A DNA stretch of 64,000 bases from Streptomyces sp. DSM 15324 (GTDB lineage: Bacteria > Actinomycetota > Actinomycetes > Streptomycetales > Streptomycetaceae). This document shows, one piece after another, positions 24,772-33,058 of the stretch. Each line of letters starts with the position of its first letter. Position 1 is the stretch's first letter. The DNA is taken from contig NZ_KQ949023.1 of NCBI RefSeq assembly GCF_001514285.1, forward strand, positions 945,139-1,009,138, written 5' to 3'. The translations under genes were made by a program, and so were the position numbers. A model generated the notes under the pieces. It made no database searches and was not told the origin of the DNA. It saw only the letters and a program-made list of their open reading frames with translations.

Positions 24772-25029
24772 TCAGTAGTGGTAGCGCGCCTTGAGGATCT
24801 TGACTTCCTTCTCGTCAACCCGGTAGACGAGCCGGTGCTCGTCGTCGATCCGGCGTGACCAGTAGCCGGACAGGTCGCCCTTGAGGGGCTCCGGCTTGCC
24901 GATGCCGCTGAAGGGGGTGCGCTGAATCTCTGCGATGAGCCGGGTGATCCTGCGGGCCATGGCGCGGTCCGAGCCGAGCCAGAACAGGAAGTCCTCCCAT
25001 CCGGCCGGGTCGAAGTGGACACTCCTCAC
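24772..25029 (-). CDS. Txe/YoeB family mRNA interferase toxin
   Basis: An 85-residue toxin of the RelE/YoeB superfamily, which cleaves mRNA in the ribosome A site. The family core is evident: [40 protein letters not shown] and [13 protein letters not shown] with KARYHY at the end, which includes the catalytic Glu/Arg/His/Tyr residues. The GTG at 25029 overlaps the antitoxin stop. Length is normal. Confidence 0.92.
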   Translation of the reverse strand: MRSVHFDPAGWEDFLFWLGSDRAMARRITRLIAEIQRTPFSGIGKPEPLKGDLSGYWSRRIDDEHRLVYRVDEKEVKILKARYHY

Positions 25030-25298
25030 CCGTCACCCGCCAGGTCTTCCAGCTCGGCCATGGTCTTGGTGATCACGGCCTCGCCGGCCCTGTCCCGTGC
25101 GACGGCTTCCATGAGGCTGCGCGCGTTGGCGGGAGAGCGCAGGAGATAGACAGTCTCCTGCCAGGAGTCGTAGTCCTCGGCGGACATCAGTACCGCGTCG
25201 CCGTTCTTGGAGCTGATGCGCACCGGGGTGTGGTCGTCGTTGACGCGCTTGATGAGCGGGAAGAGGTCCTTACGGGCCTCGCTGGCGCTTATGGTCAT
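25026..25298 (-). CDS. YefM/Phd family antitoxin
   Basis: A 90-residue antitoxin: [20 protein letters not shown] and [20 protein letters not shown] are the Phd/YefM DNA-binding fold, and the C-terminal acidic helix ([12 protein letters not shown]) would neutralise YoeB. The ATG at 25298 has AAAGAGGT upstream. It is the first gene of the pair and overlaps the toxin start by 4 bases. Confidence 0.92.
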   Translation of the reverse strand: MTISASEARKDLFPLIKRVNDDHTPVRISSKNGDAVLMSAEDYDSWQETVYLLRSPANARSLMEAVARDRAGEAVITKTMAELEDLAGDG

Positions 25299-25319
25299 CT
25301 GCGGCACCTCTTTCCTGGT

Positions 25320-25364
25320 GGTACTGGAAAACGGTACCGCACTGGTACGAGATTCTGGTACGAG
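25320..25364 (-). promoter_or_regulatory. Repeated GGTAC operator of yefM-yoeB
   Basis: Four GGTAC copies at 25320, 25333, 25344 and 25357 (spacing 13, 11 and 13 bp), with CTGGTACGAG repeated exactly at 25342 and 25355. They lie directly upstream of the antitoxin start. This is where a YefM-YoeB complex would autorepress. Confidence 0.6.
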
Positions 25365-25473
25365 CACGCGGGGCGCTCCTCGCCCGCGCGGTTGCTCGGC
25401 GAGGGCCCGGTCGAGAGGCCCCGGCGCTGAGGGCGCCCTCAGTGGGGCACCCTCAGCGTGTCATCTGCTCAGG

Positions 25474-25668
25474 CCCATCTACCCGAAGGGGATCCATGTC
25501 CGCCCGGCGTCGGAGGCGGAGTTCGCGGTGCTGAAAGAGCGCCATGACCTCCCCGCAGGGGATGCGGGATTCACCTGGATGATCGAACCGGGCGGGGAAA
25601 GCTTCGTCGTCTCCGCCGAGCCAGCGTGGCGCGAGGCGGCGCGCGAGTTCGAGGACCGAATTTCATAA
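25474..25668 (+). pseudogene. Unassigned ORF fragment
   Basis: A frame of 64 codons (YPKGIHVRPASEAEFAVLKE to AWREAAREFEDRIS) with good Streptomyces third-position GC but no start codon in a sensible context. It ends at a TAA. I do not recognise the family. It may be the tail of a truncated gene. Confidence 0.3.
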
Positions 25669-26053
25669 GAGAGAGACGTCTGTTCCGGGTGGTCAGCTTG
25701 GCGGCGTCACACCGGCAGCTGTCTTGTCGACAGCCGTGGCGTCGCTGCGCAGCACCCCGTGGAGTACGGCAGCGTCGGCTGACGCGGCGGTGCCCTTGTT
25801 GCTCCCTGGTAGGGGGCCGGTCTGCCGAGCGGGCCCGGCGGGCGTTGTCCGAACAGCGCGAAACCGCTGCACCCGACACCGTCCACCCGGCAACGGCGGC
25901 GGGTGCGCCGCGCCGGGAGGATCACCATTCCGCCATTCGGGCTCGTACACTATAGTTATCGCGTAGCGGTGAGCTCCGTCAGCCAGGCCCGCCGCCCCGG
26001 AGTCTTTCGGGACCACGGACCACGATCAACTGCGTAGCCATCGGGGGGTTTCC
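25669..26053 (+). promoter_or_regulatory. Upstream region of the two-component operon
   Basis: About 385 bp without a supported gene. Near the end, the AT-rich string CACTATAGTTATCGCG (25948-25963) contains a good -10 hexamer, TATAGT, about 95 bp ahead of the response regulator ATG; no convincing -35 is seen. The same TATAGTTT-like core occurs at the FabI promoter (56848). The other frames here show no similarity. Confidence 0.4.
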
Positions 26054-26716
26054 ATGCGCGTTCTGATCGTCGAAGACCAAGCTGACACCGCTGACGCGCT
26101 CCGGAGCGGACTCAGCGACCACGGGTTCGAGACAGAGATGGCGCACACCTGCCAGACGGCGCTGGAGCGTTACGCGGACGTGGACGCCGTCCTGTTGGAC
26201 GTCGGCCTGCCGGACGGCAACGGCATGGACGTCTGCCGCACCATCCGCGCCTCCTCAAACGTCCCCATCATCATGGTCAGCGGACGGGATGACGAGTTCG
26301 ACCGGGTGCTCGGCCTGCGGATGGGGGCCGACGACTATGTCGTGAAGCCGTGCGGCCTGCGTGAACTCATCGCCCGCATAGAGGCGGTGGTCCGGCGGGC
26401 CGTCGGCGGCTGGGCGCGGCTGGGCGGCGGATCGCGCGTCGTCGGCCCCCTCACCATCGACCTCAAGCAGCGCCGCGCCTTCATGGACGGTGTGGAGATC
26501 GTCTTCACCCGCAAGGAGTTCGACCTGCTCGTCCTGCTCACCGGGGAGCCGGGCAAGGTCTTCGACCGGGAGGCGATCATGCGGCACGTCTGGGGGCACC
26601 CCAGTGTGGGGGACACCCGGACGCTGGGCGTCCACATGGTCAGTCTGCGCCGGAAGCTCGGAGCGCCGGAACTGATCCAGACCGTGCGCGGTGTCGGCTT
26701 CCGCTTCGTCCTCTGA
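26054..26716 (+). CDS. OmpR/PhoB-type response regulator
   Basis: A 220-residue regulator. The receiver has the acidic pair at residues 7-8, the phospho-accepting Asp49 (AVLLDVGLPDG), Ser76 and Lys98 (YVVKPC). The C-terminal winged helix contains VEIVFTRKEFDLLVLLTGEP and DTRTLGVHMVSLRRKLG. All canonical phosphorylation residues are present, unlike the atypical JadR1-type regulators of other angucycline clusters. The ATG follows GGGGGG. It is followed by the kinase gene and lies at the left edge of the polyketide cluster, so a cluster-situated role is plausible but not proven. Confidence 0.88.
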   Translation: MRVLIVEDQADTADALRSGLSDHGFETEMAHTCQTALERYADVDAVLLDVGLPDGNGMDVCRTIRASSNVPIIMVSGRDDEFDRVLGLRMGADDYVVKPCGLRELIARIEAVVRRAVGGWARLGGGSRVVGPLTIDLKQRRAFMDGVEIVFTRKEFDLLVLLTGEPGKVFDREAIMRHVWGHPSVGDTRTLGVHMVSLRRKLGAPELIQTVRGVGFRFVL

Positions 26717-26764
26717 GCATCGCCGCTCACAGCGTTTCCCCACCGCACGGAGAGGCACACGTCG

Positions 26765-27772
26765 ATGCTCCTGCCCCTGCTCGCTGCCGTTGCGTGTCTC
26801 GCCCTGGCGCTCCTGGGCGCCGCCTACCGAAGCTGGTGCGTGCGGCTGCTCGGCTCACTGAACGCGGTCACCAGGACCGTGAGCCAACTGGAGCGCGGCG
26901 AACCCGTGGAACTGCTGGCCGAACACACCGGGCCACCCCAGACCCGTGAACTGGTCGAGGCCGTCAACCGGATAGCCGCCACCGCCCAGGCCGTGGACGA
27001 GCGGTACCGCATGCTCCTGTCGGACATAGCCCACCAGCAGCGCACCACCCTCCATCTGCTCGGTATCCGCCTGGAGAGGCTGGCCGCCCAACTGCCGCCG
27101 CAGAGCGCTGACGTGCACCGGATGATCACCCAGGATGTGGAGCAGTTGAGCGCCACGGTCGTGGAGTTGAGGGCCGCTTCGACCGCCACCGTGAGTCCCC
27201 CCGTCGAGGTCGACGCCGCCGCCGTCGTCCGGGAACGGGCCGCCGCCTGGGCCGACGCCGCCGCCGAACGCGATCTGGTGCTCGGCGCCTCGCACGCGGG
27301 CGGCCGGGCGACCGTCCTGACCCGGAGCGGCACCCTGGAACGGGTGATGGACATCTTCCTCGACAACGCTGTCCGGATGTCCCGGCCCCGCGGCGCGCTG
27401 ATCGTGCGTACCGCGGTGACCGACGGCCAGGTGCACATACGGGTGACCGACGAGGGCCCGGGGATGACCCCGAGGGAGCGGGAGCAGGCCATGCAACGGG
27501 GCGGGTCCGGCGGCGGGGCCGCCCGCTACGGCATCGGCGGGAACGAGGGCTGGGGGGTCGGGCTGTCCGTCGCCCACATGCTGGTCGCCTCCCAGGGCGG
27601 TGAGCTCACCCTGGAGAACGGCCCCGGCGGCCGGGGGCTGACGGTGCACGTGCGGTTCCCGCAGGTGACGTCGGCCGGAGCCCGCCCGCGCCACCCCCTG
27701 CCGCAGGGCCCGCCGGGCCCCGGTCAGCCGATGACGCCGCCGTCCACCCGGAGCACCGACCCGGTCACGTAG
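26765..27772 (+). CDS. Sensor histidine kinase with minimal sensor region
   Basis: A 335-residue kinase. It has one N-terminal membrane segment (LLPLLAAVACLALALLGAAY), no periplasmic domain, a HAMP-like helix, then a divergent H box SDIAHQQRTTLHLLGIRLER with His90. The N box (VMDIFLDNAVRMSRPRG), G1 box (DEGPGM) and G2 box (GWGVGLSVAHML) are intact. The C-terminal tail is Pro/Arg-rich and its last 49 bp overlap the 3' end of the ketoreductase gene on the other strand. It pairs with the response regulator 48 bp upstream. Confidence 0.85.
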   Translation: MLLPLLAAVACLALALLGAAYRSWCVRLLGSLNAVTRTVSQLERGEPVELLAEHTGPPQTRELVEAVNRIAATAQAVDERYRMLLSDIAHQQRTTLHLLGIRLERLAAQLPPQSADVHRMITQDVEQLSATVVELRAASTATVSPPVEVDAAAVVRERAAAWADAAAERDLVLGASHAGGRATVLTRSGTLERVMDIFLDNAVRMSRPRGALIVRTAVTDGQVHIRVTDEGPGMTPREREQAMQRGGSGGGAARYGIGGNEGWGVGLSVAHMLVASQGGELTLENGPGGRGLTVHVRFPQVTSAGARPRHPLPQGPPGPGQPMTPPSTRSTDPVT

Positions 27773-28470
27773 GACGCGTGCACCAGATAGGAGACGCCGT
27801 CGGCGACCTCCTCCGCCGTCCCGAACCGGCCCAGCGAGATCGAGGACAGCAGGCCGCCCCGGGTCTTCTCGGACAGTCCGCCGAGCATCTCGGTGTCGAT
27901 GAAGCCCGGCGCGATCGCGTTGACCCGGATGCCGAACCGGCCCACTTCCTTGGCCAGGGAGCGGCTGAACCCGATGATGCCCGCCTTGGTGGCCGCGTAG
28001 TTGGTCTGGGTGGCGTTGCCGAGCACCCCGGACACCGAGGAGACGTTGACCACGCAGCCCGACTTGCGCTTCATCATGGGGAAGACGGCCGCGCGACACA
28101 CGTTGTAGGTGCCGGTGAGGTTGACGTCGACGACGTCGTGCCAGTCGGCGTCGTCCAGACCGGCCAGGGGACCGTCCCGGACGATGCCCGCCGACGTCAC
28201 GACCGCTTGCAGCGGGCCCAGTTCCTGCTCGGTCCGCGCCACCCAGTCCTGGACGGCGCCCCGCTCGACGACATCGGCGCGGGAACCGACGGCGCGTCCG
28301 CCGAGTGCCGACGCCTCCTTCTCCAGCGTCCGGGCGTCGTCGCCGCCGGACCGGTGGCAGAAGGCCACGTCGAAGCCGTCCCGCACCAGACGGAGGACGA
28401 CGGCCCGGCCGATGCCGCGCGAACCGCCGGTCACCAGGGCGACGGGGCGGGACTGCTCAGTGATCTGCAT
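27724..28470 (-). CDS. 3-oxoacyl-ACP reductase (FabG-like), second acyl module
   Basis: A 248-residue SDR. It shows VALVTGGSRGIGRAVVLRLV, the NNAG-equivalent VVTSAGIVRDG, catalytic Ser in VVNVSSVSGVLG, YAATKAG (YxxxK) and PGFIDTEM. The sequence is FabG-like, unlike the C9 ketoreductase at 47197. It ends the minus-strand operon that begins in the sugar genes, directly after the second KS pair, so it most likely reduces the beta-keto groups of the acyl chain built there. The KR and histidine kinase genes converge and overlap. Confidence 0.88.
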   Translation of the reverse strand: MQITEQSRPVALVTGGSRGIGRAVVLRLVRDGFDVAFCHRSGGDDARTLEKEASALGGRAVGSRADVVERGAVQDWVARTEQELGPLQAVVTSAGIVRDGPLAGLDDADWHDVVDVNLTGTYNVCRAAVFPMMKRKSGCVVNVSSVSGVLGNATQTNYAATKAGIIGFSRSLAKEVGRFGIRVNAIAPGFIDTEMLGGLSEKTRGGLLSSISLGRFGTAEEVADGVSYLVHASYVTGSVLRVDGGVIG

Positions 28471-28696
28471 ACGTGTCTCCTGGTGGCGACTGGGGCGACC
28501 GGTGGCGTCTGTAACAGGCAGGGAAGGGGCCGTGTCCCGCCCGGACGGGCCGGGCGGGACACGGGCGGGACAGCACGGTCCGGGCCCGCCGCCGCACCGG
28601 CGGGCCCGGACCGGGGAGCGGACGCGGACCGAAACCGGGGGCCCGGTTCCGCCCGTGTCCGCGGGCGGGGCGTGACCCGGCCCGCGCGTACCGGGG

Positions 28697-29779
28697 TCAG
28701 GGTCCGGCGACGCGCAGCAGGGCGGCGGCGGCCATGCCGCCCGGGTCGACCGAGGTGATCACGGCGGTCCGCCCCGCCGAGGACGGGTCGTGCTCGGCCA
28801 GGCCGAGGACCGAGGCGATCTGGAACGCCGAGGACGCCGAGTGGGTCTCGCCGATCAGGTCCGCCACCGGCGGGAGCACCGTGTCGGAGCCGAACACCTC
28901 GGTCAGCAGAGCGAGTTCGGCCCGGCCGGCCGCGTCGGCGGCACCCGAGGGGGACACCGCCCAGACCTGGTCCGGTTTCTCCTCGGCAGCGGACAGGACC
29001 CCCTCCAGGCAGCGCCCCACGGCGGTGCGCCAGTCGTCGTCGACGACCATCCGGGTCCGTACGGAGAGCACCGACGCGAGCGGCCGGGTGCCGGGCGCCG
29101 GCTCCATGCCCAGCAGGAAGATCGCACAACCCTCGCCGAGCACGGGGCCGCCCTCGCCCTCGGGCCGCCCGTGGTGCTCCACCCAGGACCGGGCCGGGGA
29201 GAACTCCTCGGCCGCCCCGCAGAGCACCTGCCGGGCCCGTCCGGCCAGCAGCAGCCGCCGTGCGTAGGTCAGCCCGACCATGCCGGTCGGCCGGCCCGCG
29301 GCGATCGTGCTGTTCGGGCCGCGCAGGCCGTACCAGATGGCGCAGCGGCCGGCCGCGCCGTTCATCACCGCGTAGGGAATCGTCGCGGGCTCCACGTGGT
29401 AGGGCTGGGCGCCGGTCAGGGAACTGTGGGTGATCTCCATCGAGCTCTGCAGACTGCCCGCCGTGGTGCCCAGCACCAGCGCGACGTCGTCGGCACCGCC
29501 CTGCGGATGGTCGACCTCGTCCAGCACATGGCCGACCGTCGTGATGGTCAGTCCGGTCACCCGGTTCATCATCCGCGTGCCCTTGCGGCCCAGACTCTCC
29601 CGGACGTCGAAGCCGGGGACCACACAGCCGTGCGTGGGGGGCACCTGCCACGTGTCGGGGTCCAGCGGCCCGCTCGTCGGCCGGCGTTCGGCGATCCCGG
29701 CGGTGAACGCCGGCCGCCCGATCCCGAACGGCGAGGTCGCCGACCATGTGCTGATCACCGGATACGGCATGCCGCTCAC
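28697..29779 (-). CDS. Ketosynthase-like protein without catalytic Cys (KS-beta of second pair)
   Basis: A 360-residue beta-ketoacyl synthase homologue. Where KS enzymes read IATACTSG this protein has STIAAGRPTGMVGLTYA, so the active-site Cys is replaced by Arg, and the HGTGT region reads VSPSGAADAAG, so the first catalytic His is lost. The fold is retained (ETHSASSAFQIASVLGL). It must act as a chain-length or scaffold partner of the active KS upstream, as CLF does, but it lacks the Gln of typical CLFs. GTG 29779 overlaps the KS stop (GTGA) after AAGGAGG; ATG 29770 is an alternative. Confidence 0.82.
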   Translation of the reverse strand: MSGMPYPVISTWSATSPFGIGRPAFTAGIAERRPTSGPLDPDTWQVPPTHGCVVPGFDVRESLGRKGTRMMNRVTGLTITTVGHVLDEVDHPQGGADDVALVLGTTAGSLQSSMEITHSSLTGAQPYHVEPATIPYAVMNGAAGRCAIWYGLRGPNSTIAAGRPTGMVGLTYARRLLLAGRARQVLCGAAEEFSPARSWVEHHGRPEGEGGPVLGEGCAIFLLGMEPAPGTRPLASVLSVRTRMVVDDDWRTAVGRCLEGVLSAAEEKPDQVWAVSPSGAADAAGRAELALLTEVFGSDTVLPPVADLIGETHSASSAFQIASVLGLAEHDPSSAGRTAVITSVDPGGMAAAALLRVAGP

Positions 29780-31032
29780 CGCGCCTCCTTGTCGTGACGG
29801 CCGAGCACGACCACGGAGTTGTTGCCGCCGAAGGCGAGACCGTTGTTCTGCACGATCCGCAGGTCCGCCGGGACCGACTCGTTGGGCACGCAGTCGATCT
29901 CGCACTCCGGGTCGGTCTCGACGTGGTTGATCGTCGGCGGGATGAAACCGTGGGTGATCGCCAGCGAGCAGGCGATGGTGGCCAGCGCGCTCGCCGCGCC
30001 CATGGCATGGCCCAGCATCGACTTCAGCGAGATGGTGCGGGGCGGCAGATCGTCGTAGACCTGGCGGATCGCGCGCGACTCGGTCGTGTCGTTGGCCCGG
30101 GTGCCGGTGCCGTGCGCCGAGATCAGATCGACCTCGTGGGGGGCCACCCCCGCGTTCTCCAGCGCCGAGGTCATACAGCGCGCGACGCTGGACTGGTCGG
30201 GGACGGCCGGGTGGTGCGCGTCGCAGCTCAGTCCGTACCCGAGGACCTCGGCGTAGATCCGCGCGTCACGGGCGAGCGCCGACTCCAGGCTCTCCAGCAT
30301 CACCACCCCGGCGCCCTCGCTGTTCAGCAGGCCCCGCCGGTCCTTGTCGAAGGGCCGGCACACATCGGGGGCGACCGTGCCCAGCCGGTAGAACGAGACG
30401 AAGTTCTTCAGGCAGACGGCGTCGGCCCCGCCGCACAGGGCGAAGTCGGCGTCGCCGACCCGGATCGCGTCGAAGCCGTTGCCCACGGAGTAGTTGCCCG
30501 CCGAGCAGGCGGTGCCCAGGGTGAGGGCCTCGACGTCCGTGAGGGAGAACTCCCGGGCCACCGCCGCGGACAGCCCCTGCACGCCGAGCCGTCGCGCCAG
30601 CGCGCGGTTCACCGCCTTCGGATCGCCGGTGATCCGCTGCGCCACCAGGGTGTCGGCGTCCCGGGACTCCCCGTCGGTGGTGCCGATGGAGATCTGGCCG
30701 CGCAGCCCGCGCAGATCCGCGTCGGTGAGCCCGGCGTCCTCCACCGCCATACGGGCGGCCGCCACGGAGAACTGGGTGGCCCGGCCCAGTGTCTCCACCG
30801 GAGTGTGGTGGATCCATTTCTCCGGCTCGAACGCGGCCACCTCGCAGCCGTTGGCGTATTCGAAACCGGTGGTGTCGAAAGCCGTGATCGGTGCCACGCG
30901 GCTGCGTCCGACACGCAGTCCCTCGGTGAACTCAGCGACACCCGTTCCTATGCTGGAGAAAACCCCGAGCCCGGTGATGACAACGCGTTGGGACGCCGGC
31001 CTGCGGTCAGCTCGGGAAAGAGCTGAATTCAT
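29776..31032 (-). CDS. Beta-ketoacyl synthase (active KS of second pair)
   Basis: A 418-residue KASII-type condensing enzyme. The catalytic Cys176 lies in LTLGTACSAGNYSVGNGFD, with both His residues in SAHGTGTRANDTTESRA and KSMLGHAMGAASALATIA. GGNNSVVVLGRH is the usual C-terminus. It differs clearly from KS-alpha at 49645. Followed by the Cys-less partner with overlap and by a FabG-like reductase, it fits the heterodimeric KS pairs of highly reducing type II systems or starter-unit synthases. Confidence 0.87.
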   Translation of the reverse strand: MNSALSRADRRPASQRVVITGLGVFSSIGTGVAEFTEGLRVGRSRVAPITAFDTTGFEYANGCEVAAFEPEKWIHHTPVETLGRATQFSVAAARMAVEDAGLTDADLRGLRGQISIGTTDGESRDADTLVAQRITGDPKAVNRALARRLGVQGLSAAVAREFSLTDVEALTLGTACSAGNYSVGNGFDAIRVGDADFALCGGADAVCLKNFVSFYRLGTVAPDVCRPFDKDRRGLLNSEGAGVVMLESLESALARDARIYAEVLGYGLSCDAHHPAVPDQSSVARCMTSALENAGVAPHEVDLISAHGTGTRANDTTESRAIRQVYDDLPPRTISLKSMLGHAMGAASALATIACSLAITHGFIPPTINHVETDPECEIDCVPNESVPADLRIVQNNGLAFGGNNSVVVLGRHDKEAR

Positions 31033-31095
31033 GAGTACCCCTCATGGGTCGATTCCGGTTCCTTTTGAGGTGCGCCCCGGTGGGGACGCCGGCCG

Positions 31096-31365
31096 CTACC
31101 GGGTCTTCGTGCCGGCCTTCGCCTTCGCCTCGGACAGCACCTCGTAGATCCCTTCGAGGTTCACCATGCGCTTCATCTCCGCCTGCTCGATGGAGACTTG
31201 GAGGGCCACCTCGATGGAGGCCAGGATCTCGATGGACCGCAGGGAGTCGGCGTCGTGCTCCTCGGCCAGCAGGCTGGTCTCCGTGACCTCCTCGGGTTCC
31301 ACCTCCAGAATGTCGCAGACGATGTTCTTCACGAGCGTGCGGGTCGCTGCGTCGATGACGGGCAC
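31096..31365 (-). CDS. Acyl carrier protein (second module)
   Basis: An 89-residue ACP. The phosphopantetheine Ser is in EEHDADSLRSIEILASIEV, preceded by LEVEPEEVTETSLLA. The Lys-rich tail (SEAKAKAGTKTR) is unusual. The GTG at 31365 follows GGAGGCATC. It lies between the carboxylase beta gene and the KS gene, apart from the polyketide ACP at 48052, so it should serve the second acyl chain. Confidence 0.88.
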   Translation of the reverse strand: MPVIDAATRTLVKNIVCDILEVEPEEVTETSLLAEEHDADSLRSIEILASIEVALQVSIEQAEMKRMVNLEGIYEVLSEAKAKAGTKTR

Positions 31366-31492
31366 GATGCCTCCAATGAGGAAAGAGAGGGAATGAGAGG
31401 GAATCCGCCCTACCAGCTTTCCGGTCCGGCAGGGGGCGGGCAAGGTGCCCACTTCTAAGATTGCGCGAAATCCGAAGGGGCGGATGTCCGGT

Positions 31493-33058
31493 TCACTGCG
31501 GCGGATTTCCGTGCTTTCGGGACGGCAGTTCGGCGTGCTTGTCGGCCAGCATCGTCAGCGCGCGGATCAGCACCTCACGGGTGGCCGCCGGTTCGATGAC
31601 GTCGTCCACCAGCCCGCGTTCGGCCGCGTAGTAGGGGTGCATCAGCTCGTCCCGGTACGCCTTGACCATCTCCGCCCGTACGGCGTCGGGGTCGTCCGCC
31701 TCGGCGATCTGCCGGCGGAAGATCACGTTGGCCGCGCCCTCCGCCCCCATCACGGCGATCTCGTTGCTCGGCCAGGCGAAGGTGAGGTCGGCGCCGATGG
31801 ACCGGGAGTCCATGACGATGTACGCCCCGCCGTACGCCTTGCGCAGGATCAGGGACACCCGGGGCACCGTGGCGTTGCAGTAGGCGTACAGCAGCTTGGC
31901 GCCGCGCCGGATGATGCCGTTGTGCTCCTGGTCCACGCCGGGCAGGAACCCCGGTACGTCCAGCAGCGTGACCAGCGGAATGTTGAAGGCATCGCACATC
32001 TGGACGAAGCGGGCGCCCTTCTCCGAGGTGTCGATGTCCAGCACCCCGGCCATGGACTGCGGCTGGTTGGCCACGATCCCCACCACCTGGCCGCCCAGCC
32101 GGGCCAGCGCGCAGATCAGATTGCCCGCCCAGCGCTCGTGGACCTCGAAGCAGTCGCCGTCGTCGACGATCTCCTCGATGACCCGGCGCATGTCGTAGGG
32201 CGTGCCGCCGTCCAGCGGGACCAGGTCCGCCAGCTTCTCGCAGCGCCGGTCCGGCGGGTCGTCGCTGGGGACGGACGCCGGGTGCTCGCGGTTGTTCTGC
32301 GGCAGCAGCGACAGCAGATAGCGCACGTCCTCCAGACAGGACTGCTCGTCCGCGTGCGCGAAATGCGCCACGCCCGAGGTCGAGCTGTGCACATCGGCGC
32401 CCCCGAGCCCGTTCTGGGTGATCTCCTCGCCGGTCACCGCCTTCACCACGTCGGGCCCGGTGATGAACATCTGGGACGTCTCACGGACCATGAACACGAA
32501 GTCCGTCAGCGCCGGACTGTAGGCCGCGCCGCCCGCGCAGGGACCGAGCATCACGCTGATCTGCGGGATCACCCCGGAGGCCCGGGTGTTGCGCTGGAAG
32601 ATCCCGCCGTAGCCGGCGAGCGCGCCGACCCCCTCCTGGATGCGCGCTCCCGCACCGTCGTTGAGGGACACCAGCGGCGCGCCCGCCGCGAGGGCCATGT
32701 CCATGATCTTGTGGATCTTCGCGGCGTGCGCCTCGCCGAGCGCGCCGCCGAAGATCCGGAAGTCGTGGGCGTAGACGAAGACCGTCCGGCCGTGCACCGT
32801 GCCCCAGCCCGTCACCACCCCGTCGGTGTACGGCCTCTTCGTCTCCAGCCCGAACCCGGTCGAGCGGTGCCGGCGAAAGGCCTCCACCTCGGTGAAGGAG
32901 CCCTCGTCGAGCAGCAGGTCGATCCGCTCGCGCACGGTCAGCTTGCCCTTGGCCCGCTGGGCCGCCGTCGCCCGCTCCCCGGGCCCGTCCAGGACCGACT
33001 GCTTCAACGCGGCCAGTTCCGCGATCCGGTGGTGCAGCTCCGTCGGCGGGGCGCTCAT
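31493..33058 (-). CDS. Acyl-CoA carboxylase beta (carboxyltransferase) subunit
   Basis: A 521-residue PccB/AccB-type carboxyltransferase that moves carboxyl from biotin to acetyl- or propionyl-CoA. Crotonase-fold halves are seen with LVSLNDGAGARIQEGVGALA (N-domain) and LVTLLDVPGFLPGVDQEHNG and GGAYIVMDSRSIGADLTFAW (C-domain). Its ATG overlaps the stop of the KASIII-like gene (ATGA). The epsilon subunit is encoded at 41295, but no biotin-carrying alpha subunit is seen, so a genomic alpha chain must be shared. It probably supplies malonyl-CoA (or methylmalonyl-CoA). Confidence 0.92.
   Translation of the reverse strand: MSAPPTELHHRIAELAALKQSVLDGPGERATAAQRAKGKLTVRERIDLLLDEGSFTEVEAFRRHRSTGFGLETKRPYTDGVVTGWGTVHGRTVFVYAHDFRIFGGALGEAHAAKIHKIMDMALAAGAPLVSLNDGAGARIQEGVGALAGYGGIFQRNTRASGVIPQISVMLGPCAGGAAYSPALTDFVFMVRETSQMFITGPDVVKAVTGEEITQNGLGGADVHSSTSGVAHFAHADEQSCLEDVRYLLSLLPQNNREHPASVPSDDPPDRRCEKLADLVPLDGGTPYDMRRVIEEIVDDGDCFEVHERWAGNLICALARLGGQVVGIVANQPQSMAGVLDIDTSEKGARFVQMCDAFNIPLVTLLDVPGFLPGVDQEHNGIIRRGAKLLYAYCNATVPRVSLILRKAYGGAYIVMDSRSIGADLTFAWPSNEIAVMGAEGAANVIFRRQIAEADDPDAVRAEMVKAYRDELMHPYYAAERGLVDDVIEPAATREVLIRALTMLADKHAELPSRKHGNPPQ

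Noticed and set aside
25690..26016. Overlapping ORFs between the toxin-antitoxin pair and the response regulator, thought to be transposase debris
   Set aside because: No frame gave a recognisable transposase or other family motif, so it is left unassigned.
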